A stretch of 64,000 bases of DNA from Pempheris klunzingeri (taxonomy: Eukaryota > Chordata > Actinopteri > Acropomatiformes > Pempheridae). Shown here in pieces: positions 47,971 to 58,461 of the stretch. The notes beneath the pieces were generated by a model. It was not told the DNA's origin. It saw only the letters and a program-made list of their open reading frames with translations, and made no database searches. Numbering within the stretch: the stretch's first letter is position 1; each line of letters opens with the position of its first letter. The position numbers were made by a program, and so were the translations under genes. The stretch is taken from positions 10,001-74,000 of the forward strand of contig NW_027254961.1 of assembly GCF_042242105.1 (NCBI RefSeq), given 5' to 3'.

Positions 47971-48152
47971 AGCGCCACCTGCTGGTTGAAGCAGATAAAA
48001 CAGGAGATTAAAGGTGGGGAGACATTTCTCCGGAAAAGGAAAAAATAAAACCAGTGAAATCCTTTAGCTGGGACCTCTGTGACAGAAAGATGGATGTCAA
48101 GGGAAAAACAGCAGGGCTATAAATTATTATTAAGAGTTTTACTGATCAATCA
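47971..48152 (+). repeat. Minisatellite left-flank module (L1), copy 2
   Basis: Near-identical to 32837-33019, from AGAGCGCCACCTGCTGGTTG to GAGTTTTACTGATCAATCAG. It directly abuts array 3. Confidence 0.92.
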
Positions 48153-48655
48153 GGACCATCAGTGACCCCCCAGAGGTCAATAAGGTCCGTCAGTGACCCC
48201 CCAGAGGTCAATAAGGTCCGTCAGTGACCCCCCAGAGGTCAGAGGGTCCGTCAGTGACCCCCCAGAGGTCAATAAGGTCCGTCAGTGACCCCCCAGAGGT
48301 CAATAAGGTCGGTCATGTGACCCCCCAGAGGTCAATAAGGTCCGTCAGTGACCCCCCAGAGGTCAATAAGGTCCGTCAGTGACCCCCCAGAGGTCAGAGG
48401 GTCCATCTGTGACCCCCCAGAGGTCAATAAGGTCCGTCAGTGACCCCCCAGAGGTCAATAAGGTCCGTCTGTGACCCCCCAGAGGTCAATAAGGTCCGTC
48501 AGTGACCCCCCCAGAGGTCAATAAGGTCCGTCAGTGACCCCCCCAGAGGTCAATAAGGTCCGTCAGTGACCCCCCCAGAGGTCAATAAGGTCCGTCAGTG
48601 ACCCCCCAGAGGTCAATAAGGTCCGTCAGTGACCCCCCCAGAGGTCAGAGGGTCC
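48153..48655 (+). repeat. ~31-bp minisatellite, array 3 (about 16 units)
   Basis: Same unit as arrays 1 and 2. Its left flank equals that of array 1 and its right flank equals that of array 2. Confidence 0.96.
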
Positions 48656-48785
48656 TACCTACCTCACTGAGTATCCAGGTGAGCTCTGCTAACACTATGC
48701 TACCTAGCATTAGCACCGTGCTCTGACAGCTCACCTAGCTAACGTTAGCTTATAGCCTGTAAGTTAGCTTACGTTAGCCCGGTCA
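48656..48785 (+). repeat. Minisatellite right-flank module (R2), copy 2
   Basis: TACCTACCTCACTGAGTATC to GTTAGCTTACGTTAGCCCGG, matching 44961-45095 with a few substitutions. Confidence 0.9.
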
Positions 48786-49502
48786 GTTAGGACATGACCT
48801 TCAGACAGTAATTAGCTTGCTTGAGCCGGTAAAGAGGCTCTCTGCCACTGATCTGCATGTGCTGCTGCTAACTGTTAATATTAAATTAATGAAAATAAAA
48901 CTGGTTTGGGGCTTTGCGATCATAAAATAAGCTAAGCTAGCACAGGGTGAGTAAACTCAAGTGGGTCACGTCACACACTGGCTAATGAGCGGCTAACACT
49001 CGAGCATATAGCATTAGCATGTAGCGTTAGCATGTAGCCTGGAGCCAATAAACTCTTCTATTAGGATCTTTTTCAGGACACGGTTAGCGTCTATCTGCGA
49101 GCCACCCATCACAGCACTCAGCCGTATTGATTTACAAAACTATAAGTTTTAGTTATGGAAATGCTACTGTTGTTGTGTCAGGGAATGTAGTTTTCAGATT
49201 TCTTGGGGAGGAATATAGTTGTTTAAACTTCAAAGCACATTTGAAGTTAGTCCTGTGCTAACTTCCTGTTAGCCCTGCGCTAATTTGAAGGAGGATTAAA
49301 TGATTTAATCGTGTGGCTCTTCTGGATGTTCCAAAAGGCTAGTATTGATTTGATTTTTTCACCTGTTTGCTCATTTTGCATTTAGAAAAATATAAACAAT
49401 TACATTTTATATTTTTGACTTCGTAGTATATCTCCGCGTTTGCGTAAAACATCACCACATGTCTACGTTTTAGTGTGACGTCACCTTTCAGGAAGTACAT
49501 GA
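48786..49502. other. Non-coding spacer
   Basis: Rich in GCTAGC/TTAGCATG words. No gene recognised. Confidence 0.5.
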
Positions 49503-49575
49503 GTTTCCGTAGTGTAGTGGTTATCACGTTCGCCTAACACGCGAAAGGTCCCCGGTTCGAAACCGGGCGGAAACA
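49503..49575 (+). tRNA. tRNA-Val (AAC)
   Basis: A 73-nt tRNA: acceptor GTTTCCG with CGGAAAC plus A, anticodon arm TTCGC-CTAACAC-GCGAA (anticodon AAC), T arm CCCGGTTCGAAACCGGG. A TTTTT stop lies about 9 bases downstream. All bases except the first anticodon position equal the tRNA-Val(CAC) at 32441. Confidence 0.97.
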
Positions 49576-50058
49576 CTTTGGCTTTTTCATTCAACACGTC
49601 GGAAATCTGATATTCAGGTGTTACAGCAGCACAAAGGCAGAAACTAGAAGGCGAAGTTAAAAAATGTTTGTGCTTCCAGGACAGAAGAAATATTTAAGAT
49701 AACTGTGGTTACTGTTAATGCTGACACACACACACCTAGTTAACCTCACTGTACTATCTTCAACCAACAAACTAACTGAGAAACTTTCATTCACAACTTG
49801 CAGAAATGAATGAGACTTACCTTTAAACAGTGTGATTTACCGTCAGACACAATAAAATGATCAGAAATCGATCTCTGAACCGAAGCTGTGTGTCAATCAG
49901 GCTCCTCTTACTGTGTCCAAAACGGGGAAACAGCGCCCCCACAATCCCACTAGTGGCCAGAAATATATTACATCCGTAGTGATAAGCACTACCATAGAGA
50001 ATGAATGGGAAGAGTTAAGAGAATTAAGCGTCATTATTCAGGTCTCCGGTTCGAAAGA
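49576..50058. other. Spacer with inverted tRNA-cluster flank remnant
   Basis: CACTACCATAGAGAATGAAT near 49987 is close to the reverse complement of the text at about 31250-31280 in the tRNA-Asp flank. This is therefore probably a decayed piece of the same tRNA cluster. No gene. Confidence 0.5.
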
Positions 50059-50085
50059 GACCGGGTTCGATTCCCCGACGGGGAG
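50059..50085 (+). pseudogene. tRNA-Asp 3' fragment
   Basis: GACCGGGTTCGATTCCCCGA followed by CGGGGAG matches the T arm and 3' acceptor strand of the tRNA-Asp genes except for one missing G. The 5' two thirds are absent. The preceding GGTCTCCGGTTCGAAAGA looks like a second scrambled T-arm piece. Confidence 0.75.
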
Positions 50086-50167
50086 GCAGAAACCTTTTAC
50101 CCTCCTGATCACCGGGAGTTTAGTTATATGGTAGAAATGTGTCTGTTATTTCATAAAATACTTTTCT

Positions 50168-50654
50168 TTAACCCTTTCATGCATGAATTATGGTAGTCTC
50201 AGTCAGGAAGTGTTTTATTCATCTTTATTCATGAAAAACAAGTTTTTTTCAACCCATATTTTCTAAAGATATATTTACATGTCCAGTAGGTGAAATATAG
50301 CTCCTGATGCATGATGTACACTTCAGTGGACATGTGATTAATCATAATTTCCTCCCAATATAAAATCAATACTTAGACTCCTTAGATGTTACTTGATGTC
50401 ACCATAGTTTTCTTACCTGCAGTGGTTTCTTTTTCTAGAAGGTTTGAACAGAAGAAAATGAGCATGAACTCGGTGTTTCTGGCTGTCTGTCGGCCATCTT
50501 GGCTTCACTCTGGGCAGCAGTCAGTGGATGAGATGATGCAGCAGCTTCACTGTAGCTGCTGATGTGAAGCTGTGCCATCAAAACTCTGCATGTACAAGAA
50601 GGCAGCTTCTGAAGAGCTGCACACTGCAGTGACCTCTGTGCATGAAAGGGTTAA
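50168..50654. mobile_element. piggyBac-type miniature transposon (MITE)
   Basis: TTAA at 50168-50171 and at 50651-50654 flank a 479-bp element. It starts CCCTTTCATGCATGAAT and ends GTGCATGAAAGGG, an imperfect terminal inverted repeat. TTAA target duplication with CCC...GGG ends is the hallmark of piggyBac elements. There is no transposase frame, so it is non-autonomous. The ends are intact, suggesting moderate age. Confidence 0.85.
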
Positions 50655-50808
50655 ATCCAGACCGTGTTCACAGAAGAGAGGATTTATGTGTCTGGAAAGT
50701 GAATGAGCAAAGACATGAATCATTAAAACGTTTGGCTGATAAATAAAACCATGAACCGTCCATCAAAGCTGAAATTAACACATGCGAACATTCAAGGAGT
50801 CAAGGAAC

Positions 50809-50915
50809 TTTATTTGGTCAGGTTCAGTCAGGACCCTCCTCTGATTGGTCAGGTTCAGTCAGGACCCTCCTCTGATTGGTCAGGTTCAGTCAGGACCCTC
50901 CTCTGATTGGTCAGG
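50809..50915 (+). repeat. ~33-bp tandem repeat, 3 copies
   Basis: GGTCAGGTTCAGTCAGGACC followed by CTCCTCTGATT repeated three times. The third copy runs into unique sequence (GGTCAGGCTCAGACTCTGAG). Confidence 0.92.
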
Positions 50916-51164
50916 CTCAGACTCTGAGGGACGAGGCTCTAGCCCTTCACCTCCTCTACTGCAGCCTGCTGACAGATATTTACAAATACATCCTGCAGAA
51001 ATTTAGAAAAAATATCTTTTATTGTAATTTTACTACAAATAAACAAGATTTATCGAAGTTTGTCAATCTGACTAAATGATTGTTTAATTAACTGAACTTT
51101 TTTAAATTGTTTTTTTAATAATTCTAATTTTCTACCTTTAAAGTGGAACTGCTACTCCTCTCTG

Positions 51165-51669
51165 CCCACATCCTGGTGTCTGAGTGACTGGTAGGTAGTA
51201 AAAGTGTTGGAACTGGTCCAGTAGATCACCTCAGCCAGCAGCCACCAAACGGGCTGCAATGGCTGCAACGTGATCCTTTGGGACAACTGCACCTGATCAC
51301 AGTAGGTCCACTAAAAGAGCTTGTTTGATCCACTGACAGGCTCAGAGTGTTATTCTAAGTGTGTGACAGCATCATGGAAAGGATCCCTACAGAGAGAGAC
51401 CTGGAAGATCCTTTTGGTTTAACCACAAACAGCACACACACCAGACTACATTCACTAAAACAGGGATTTTAGAGAACAGGACACAGGAGCTGCTGCCTCC
51501 ATCAGTCAGTCTGTTTGTGTTATTGAGTGTTACATAAATGTTGTGTTGCATCCCAACAACCCTTTAAATGACCAAAGTCACACAATAACACAAAGAAACT
51601 GACTGAATGAGGCAGCTGTTGACCAGCAACTCACTGTTAAATCGCGGTTTTTGTGAATGTAGTCTGGTT
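51165..51669. repeat. Foldback element, outer module plus hairpin
   Basis: The distal module starts CATCCTGGTGTCTGAGTGAC, then CAACGTGATCCTTTGGGACA and TCATGGAAAGGATCCCTACA. From 51439 the inner hairpin runs CACCAGACTACATTCACTAA to GTGAATGTAGTCTGGTT near 51669. The right outer arm is missing, so this is a partial copy. Confidence 0.82.
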
Positions 51670-52304
51670 GCTGTTGGTGTTACTTTTACTTTATTTACTT
51701 TGAAAAGAGTTTTTAAATAAATATTTGTTATGACTTGATGTCTGTTCTGGAGTCCAAGCTGCAGATATTTTTTGCAGCATGGAGCTCAGGTGTCATTTTT
51801 GTCAAAGTGAAACTCTGAGGCTGAGGCTCAGATACGGGAAGCAGCCGACCCCAAACAGGAAGTCGTGTGCTGACCTCACGCTCTGTGTGTTCACACTGAA
51901 CACACACCAGGCGCTCTGAGGTCACCGTACTTATGAAATGTCATTGTACCATCGATGAAATCATATTTAGAAGATCAAAACTACAGAAGTTCTTTCCTTT
52001 AAGAAGCTTCACACTGAAAATAAACTATTAAAATTAGGTATTACCTCATTAACATTCATCAATTCTAACACTGTTAGAAGTGATTAAATCAGAATTTGAT
52101 GAGAAAGTTCCCTGATATGTTCTTCCATAGTGCGCTCGTGTTTTCTTTTAAAAGTCATTTTAAACTTTGGTTTGATCTAATTATCTTCTGATACTAGGCC
52201 GAGGTTTCACTTCCTCCAGGCTGTCGGTGGATCATTTTTTACAGTGTGCTTCTTTATATTCTGTGTTTGAGTGGCGACGGTGTGTCAGTGCGACTCGGCT
52301 CATC

Positions 52305-53879
52305 ATGAAGATGTTTCTGCTCCTCGTCCTCCTCTCAGGTGACTTAAACGATCCCGACCGTCTCTAACTTTTATTAATGGCTTTTATTAGTCAGGTCAGC
52401 TGTCGTCAGGCTTCAGCTCCAGAGGTCTCTGAGCTAAAAGCTTCATTAATAAAGGTAGTTAATTCATCTGTTGGCTATAAAACCTGATGAGACATCAGAA
52501 GGAGAAACTTTTAAGATACGACATCATTATTTCAAGAAGGTTTCTTCTTCTCATTGTTTTGGTGAAGTTTCTCGTTTTGAGGTTTGATGTAATTATTGAG
52601 GAAGTCGTTTCAGGAAAGTTTCTCATTACTTTGAAGAATCTTTTCATTAAAAGAGAAGGTTTCGACTATCTGGATCTTTTTGTCGTCACAGTGGCAGAAA
52701 TGAGCTTCTATAGTTTCTCTTACTGACAATAACACCGTGTTTCTTCTTCATGGAGTTCATCTGGAGCAGTTTCACCCTCCAGACCAGCAGAGAAGGAGAA
52801 GAACTAAACCACGACGTTGGAAGTTTCATTGTTACTTTCAGCAGAGTTTTAGTTCCTGAGGGAAACCTGAGACAGGATCTGACAGAGCGCTCACATTTAC
52901 GGGGTTTTTCTGTCTCCACAGTCAGTGAATGTGTCGGCAGGGCCGTCGTGGGTCGCTCAGGTGAGAACATCACTCTGGCCTGTGGGTATGACATCAGGTA
53001 CCACGGGCCGCGGCCGGTCTGCTGGGCTCGAGGACACATTCCTCTGTCGGGCTGCGGCAACACGCTGGTCTCCACTGACGGACACAAGGTGAGCGGAGGG
53101 AGCAGCAGGTTCCTGCTGCTGGGACGGCTGGAGGACGGAGACGTTTCCCTCACCATACTGAACGTCACGGAGGCGGACGCTGGACGCTACGGCTGCAGGG
53201 TGGACGTAGCTGGATGGTTCAATGATGACAAACATCACTTTGATTTGAGCATTGAAGGAGGTGAGGAATGATTTTAAAGATCCTAAAGTTTACACAAGGT
53301 TTTTTTTCTTTAACTAAAGGAGAACTCTTTTAACCCTGGTCCTCTGTGTCCACATCCTGGTGTTTAAATGACAGGTAGGTACTAAAAGTGTTGGAATTGG
53401 TCCAGTAGATCACCTCCAAATGAACCCTTTAAAACACCAAAGTCCCACAGTAACACACTGACTGATGGAGGCAGCAGCTCTAAAATCCCTGTTTTAGTGA
53501 ATGTAGTCTGGTGTGTGTGCTGTTTGTGGTTAAACCAAAAGGATCTTCCAGGTCTCTCTCTGTAGGGATCCTTTCCATGATGCTGTCACACACTTAGAAT
53601 AACACTCTTAAACACCTGGAAGATCCTTTTGGTTTAACCACAAACAGCACACACACCAGACTACATTCACTAAAACAAGGTTTTTAGAGAACAGGACACT
53701 ACGTCTCAACAGTTTCCTGGACGTCTGGGATTAAAACAAGAAAACACTTAAAAACTGTTTTAATCTGTTTCAGCTCCACAGACGACCACGTCAACAACAG
53801 CAGACACAGAGACGTCTACACAGTCTACACAGTCTACACAGTCTACAGCCAGAAACACAGCAGGTACAACACTCACTCA

Positions 53880-53913
<34 letters not shown>

Positions 53914-55111
53914 GGTTATAAATCAATATTTTAAACTTTATACTGGAAATTAAACATCTATGGAATATTCCTCCCATCCATCGTCCACACCACTTGTCCG
54001 TCAATGCTCTAATTATACATTAAGAAATAAAATATAAAAAATAAAGTAAATTCATACATTAAACTAATTAAATAAAAACAGTAAGAGAGTTAAGAAAACA
54101 CAAAATAGAAAAATAAAAACAATTATAAATAAAGAAATTAAATATTAAAAATGAAAATAAATAAAATTTAAAAATGTCAGTTTTTAAAACAAACTCAAAA
54201 ATTCTGATCAAATGAAAATAAATACAATTACAAATCAAGTCATCAAATGTTTGAAATCAAATGAAATCAAAGGTGGTGGAAGGACAGACTGTTTCTTCAT
54301 CTTCATCTTCATCATGACGTCCAGCTGCTGACTCAGCTGAACTACAAACATCTGCTTTCGTTTCCTCGTCCTGCAGGTCAGGTGACCTCCACAGACTGCG
54401 ACCGCACTTCCTCCTCCGACGGCGTGTTGGCCGAGGTGAGACGCTCAACATGTTCTTCAGCTAACCGACCCTCTGCTATCATCACGTATTTGATGTTATT
54501 GTACCGTAAACAGTATGTGGTCCTCTGTGTCCTCATCCTGGTGTGTGAGTGACTGGTAGGTAGTAAAAGTGTTGGAACTGGTCCAGTAGATCACCAGTAG
54601 ATCACCTCAGCCAGCAGACACCAAACGGGCTGCAATGGCTGCAACGTGATCCTTTGGGACAACTGCACCTGATCACAGTAGGTCCACTAAAAGAGCTTGT
54701 TTGATCCACTGACAGGCTCAGAGTGTTATTCTAAGTGTGTGACAGCATCATGGAAAGGATCCCTACAGAGAGAGACCTGGAAGATCCTTTTGGTTTAACC
54801 ACAAACAGCACACACACCAGACTACATTCACTAAAACAGGGATTTTAGAGAACAGGACTCAGGAGCTGCTGCCTCCATCAGTCAGTGTGTCTGTGTTATT
54901 GTGTGAATTTGGTGTTTTAAAGGGTTAATTTGGATCCAACAAAATACTTCTGTGACACACAGTAACACAAATAAACTCACTGATGGAGGCAGCAGTAGAC
55001 CAGCAACTCTTGTGTTCAGTGAAGTAAAATTACTGTTTTTGTCAATGGAGTCTGGTGTGTACTGGAGCTTACTTAAAGGAGCCTTTAAATGTAATTTGAC
55101 TTTCAGAAGTG

Positions 55112-55185
<74 letters not shown>

Positions 55186-57705
55186 GCAGCAGCAGGAGCG
55201 TAGCAGCAGTGCGACCATGGCTCTGGTGTGGGTTCTGTTTGTGTCCGTCGCTTTAATCACGGCCGGCGCCGGCGTCATCTTCTGTAAGTCAGGAGGGAAG
55301 TTTAACAGGTTTAACAGCTGACTCCAGACCAGCGTCCTGCTGAAACCATGAGCGCTTTTAGTGTCTTAAATGTAACTTGATGTCAGTTTTCCTGTGTATC
55401 TGTATTTACTGAGAACCCTGCAGCGTGTGAACTTCTCCCCAAATCAGTATTTCTGTTTTTGTCTCCGCAGTGACAAAATGGAGGCGACTCAACAAGACGT
55501 AAGTGTCTAACTTCTTCTTTCTGTGGTCTGCTGATGGACCTTTTCCAGATTTCATCACCAAATAAATGAGCCAATGAGTCACGTTAAAATAGAGACTAAA
55601 AACTCAGCATCAGCGTCATGAGTCGACAGCTTCACCTCAGGGACGGGAACACGCCCTGGTCGATGTCTGCATCATCACCTCCACAGGCGTCCCGCACGGC
55701 CGTGTGCTCAAAGTGAAACTCGTCATTTCCAGAGAAGACACCCACAGACACAAACCACACGAACAGAAGCCGAGAACCACTCGTTAATTTCACCGTCTCC
55801 ATCGACCCTCCCACCCTGTGACACCCCACCGTGGGGCCTCCAAGTGAGATTAGCGTCGGACGTTACACCGATCTGTCAATCACATCACAAAGACCCACAT
55901 TTATTTAAAACAGGTGGCTCAGCGAGGACAGAATGAAGCCCACAGAACTTTATATTAAATCCCAGATGAGTCTTCTCTACGGTGTGATGATAACACAGTA
56001 TGCAGACAGGTAAAGTCCCGCCCCTTCCTGTGGGCTCAGGGGACCTTGTTTCAGAAAAGAATCTGAACGGTGCGAGACGAATAAAGTTAAGATCCTGTTT
56101 GAATCAGCGGACCAGGAGACTGGGATCCTTCCTCAGAGGACCAGGAGTCTGGGATCAAACACAGCAGCTCAGAGAACATTAGGGACGTTAGCACGGTGAC
56201 GTAGCAGAGTTAGCTCGCTAGCTAGCAGGAGACCAGAGGATGTAGCTCACAGAGCCGTTCACAACCAGACAGACTTTTTCTGAAATAAAGTCCCACAGTG
56301 ATCCACCAGAAGAGGATGAACTTTGCATCTTTATTAAGTATCATTAAAGCTCACAAAGTCAAACACAGATTAGTTAATACATAGCAGATAGTTTTAATGG
56401 CTGTTTAAAGTCGTTAGCTTCCTCCAGGAAGAACTTACCAACATGTTAGCTTAAGTCCTCAGCTACCGTTAATCTGCTGATTAAAGATTAGCATTACGGC
56501 AAAATAAATATGCTCACAGCACAAAGTACTTGGCAGCTAGCTAAGAGGAGAGCTGCAGCTCTCTCAGCACGGTTAGCTTCTTGTGTTTACCACATACATA
56601 ATAACAGTTTCATAAATGTTAGCATTGTGTAGCCAGGAGCTAGTCTGATTCTAGCACATCGTCCAACAGATACGTAGGATTTATTGGCATTTTAGTTAAT
56701 GTTAGCCGACAGAGCATTCGTGGGGTTAGCTAACGGTGTTAGCCGACAGAGCATGCGTGGGGTTAGCTAACGGTGTTAGCCGACAGAGCATGCGTGGGGT
56801 TAGCTAACGGTGTTAGCCGACAGAGCATGCGTGGAGTTAGCTAACGGTGTTAGCCGACAGAGCATGCGTGGAGTTAGCTAACGGTGTTAGCTGACAGAGC
56901 ATGCGTAGAGTTAGCTAACGACGTTAGCTAACAGAGTTTAAATGGTTAGCTTGAAGTGACCCTCCACACTGCTAGCTTACCACAGTAATCAAAATATAGT
57001 GCTAGTAACAGTAAATAATAATTATGCTGTGTTATCAGACCGTCTGGAAGTATTATTACATTATTATGTCTGGAAACACATTTGGCCATAAAACCCTCCA
57101 GTGTTTGACCTGAACACGACTGAAAGCTGAGGTTTCCTGAAAAGTCGGACATGTTGAATCTGGACGGTTTCCAGCAGGTTTCAGTTCAGCCAAAAGAAAA
57201 ACTTTGAAGCAGCTGAGAGCGCAGGGAGGAAGATGAGGTCTGCTGAGAGAGGAAACGTCTGGCTGAGCTGGAGGGTCACATGACCCACTGACTGTCAGCA
57301 GACTCAGTGAAGAAGTGATTGATCCACCACAAGCTTCCAACAAGTCCACACTCCCTGGTGGGAGGAGAGAAGATTATCTATCCATCTACATTAATGTTCT
57401 TAAGATGAACCAGTTATTGTCGTGTGGCCTCACTTCTACCTTTGAACTAACATCACGTGTCTTTGCAACACAGCGTCCTAATTTTCACGATGACGCCAAA
57501 TGACCTCGTCACAAATCATTCAGAGATTATTATTGATCAGAAGATGAATAAAGCTGTATTGATTGTGTCTTCCAGCCGAGAGCAGCAGGTCGACTTCAGG
57601 TCCACTTCGTTCACTCTGCAGCTCCAAAGTCAAAATTACGCCGTGGAAAACATCTACCAGATCGATGAAGGCGGCGATGGAGGCGAGTACGAGCACTGCC
57701 CCTGA
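52305..57705 (+). CDS. TIM-family receptor (HAVCR/TIMD4-like)
   Basis: Type I membrane receptor; mammalian TIMs bind phosphatidylserine on apoptotic cells through the Ig domain. Exons: 52305-52338, 52922-53260, 53774-53863, 54377-54435, 55190-55283, 55471-55498, 57576-57705. All junctions are in phase; 774 nt, 257 aa. In order: short signal peptide (MKMFLLLVLLS), an IgV domain about 13-123 with C32, C45-W46, DAGRYGC103 and the TIM metal/lipid-site motif WFND at 110-113, a Thr/Ser/Gln mucin-like stalk (repeated STQ), a membrane span (VLFVSVALITAGAGVIF), a basic stop-transfer (KWRRLNK), and a tail with NYAVENIYQIDE and GEYEHCP (Y236, Y242, Y253). Two of the six usual TIM IgV cysteines are absent (RGH for RGxC, YGC for YCC). 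The mucin stalk is short. Orthology to TIM-1, -3 or -4 is not decided. Confidence 0.9.
53335..53700. repeat. Foldback pieces in TIM intron 2
   Basis: Distal module CACATCCTGGTGTTTAAATG to TCCAGTAGATCACCT (53349-53415), then 53483-53606 in forward and 53610-53685 in reverse orientation. The two core arms here face tail to tail (TGACAC side inward), opposite to the other copies, so this is a rearranged composite. Confidence 0.75.
53876..53910. repeat. (CA)n microsatellite
   Basis: Short ACTC/CA run starting just after the exon 3 donor of the TIM gene. Confidence 0.9.
54530..55057. repeat. Foldback element in TIM intron 4
   Basis: Distal module CATCCTGGTGTGTGAGTGAC, core AGGATCCCTACAGAGAGAGA, then a full inner hairpin from 54825 (CACCAGACTACATTCACTAA) to 55057 (GTCAATGGAGTCTGGTG). 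The arms pair over about 100 bases, e.g. GCTGCCTCCATCAGT with ACTGATGGAGGCAGC. Non-coding. Confidence 0.85.
55113..55181. repeat. (TG)n directly before TIM exon 5
   Basis: About 68 bases of TG that end eight bases before the exon 5 start (TTTTGCAG). The dinucleotide occupies the place of the usual pyrimidine tract. Confidence 0.95.
56701..56935 (+). repeat. 37-bp minisatellite in TIM intron 6
   Basis: The unit is GTTAGCCGACAGAGCATGCG plus TGGGGTTAGCTAACGGT, with about 6.4 units starting at 56701, 56738, 56775, 56812, 56849 and 56886. Each unit contains the palindromes GTTAGCTAAC and, mostly, GCATGC. Confidence 0.95.
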
Positions 57706-58461
57706 GCCCTCAAGCTCCGCCCACAATCACCTCCACTTAGGAGGCGTTCAGGGCCACTGCCGCCACCGGGGGCTTCTTAAAGGGGCAGCGTGGACACGAG
57801 ACACTGAACTGAAAACATTCGGCTTCACTGAAAAAAAGTCAAGAAGCAAAAACAAACTACAAGTCCCAGAGAGCATTGCTGCAAGAGATTCTGTTGCCAC
57901 GACACTAACGTCATGTTGACGTCATGTGTGACGGAAAGACTCCGTTGTGTGCGAGTGTTGATGTGGTAACGTCATATTTATTTATTACGTAAAACCTTCC
58001 TGGTCACATCATCTGGCTCTCAAACATGGAGGGTAAAAGAACACTGAGGATATAAACTACTACTCCCAGGGTGCAGTTGGGCCAGAAACATCCAATCAGC
58101 TTCAAAGTCCTGTGTCTAAAACTGAACGTTAACTCTGGGTGACTTCCATGGTGACAAGTTTGGTCCTAAACTCAATTTTCTACCACTATGACTCGCCTCT
58201 TCTCCATGGCAACGGAGGCCGGGACTCTGGGTATTGTAGTCTTTGAGCACATCTGCCAAAATGACCCACAGACCCTGATGTCTGAGGAACCAAGTGGATA
58301 AACAATCATGACGTCGTCCCGTGATTCTGTGTTAACGCTTTGTTGAATACTCGATTCTGATTGGTCAGTCTGTTATTTCAGTCTGTTATTCAGATTGATT
58401 AATCTTCTATTAATATTTAGATTCATTTACTCATATTTTATATATTACAGCTGTTCTAACT

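Noticed and set aside
50041-50085. Complete tRNA at 50.04 kb
   Set aside because: Only the T arm and 3' acceptor strand are present. No D arm or anticodon stem can be folded upstream.
52750-52921. Upstream extension of the TIM Ig exon
   Set aside because: The open frame continues upstream of the acceptor CCACAG, but the signal-peptide exon at 52305 joins in phase at 52922 and gives a normal TIM protein.
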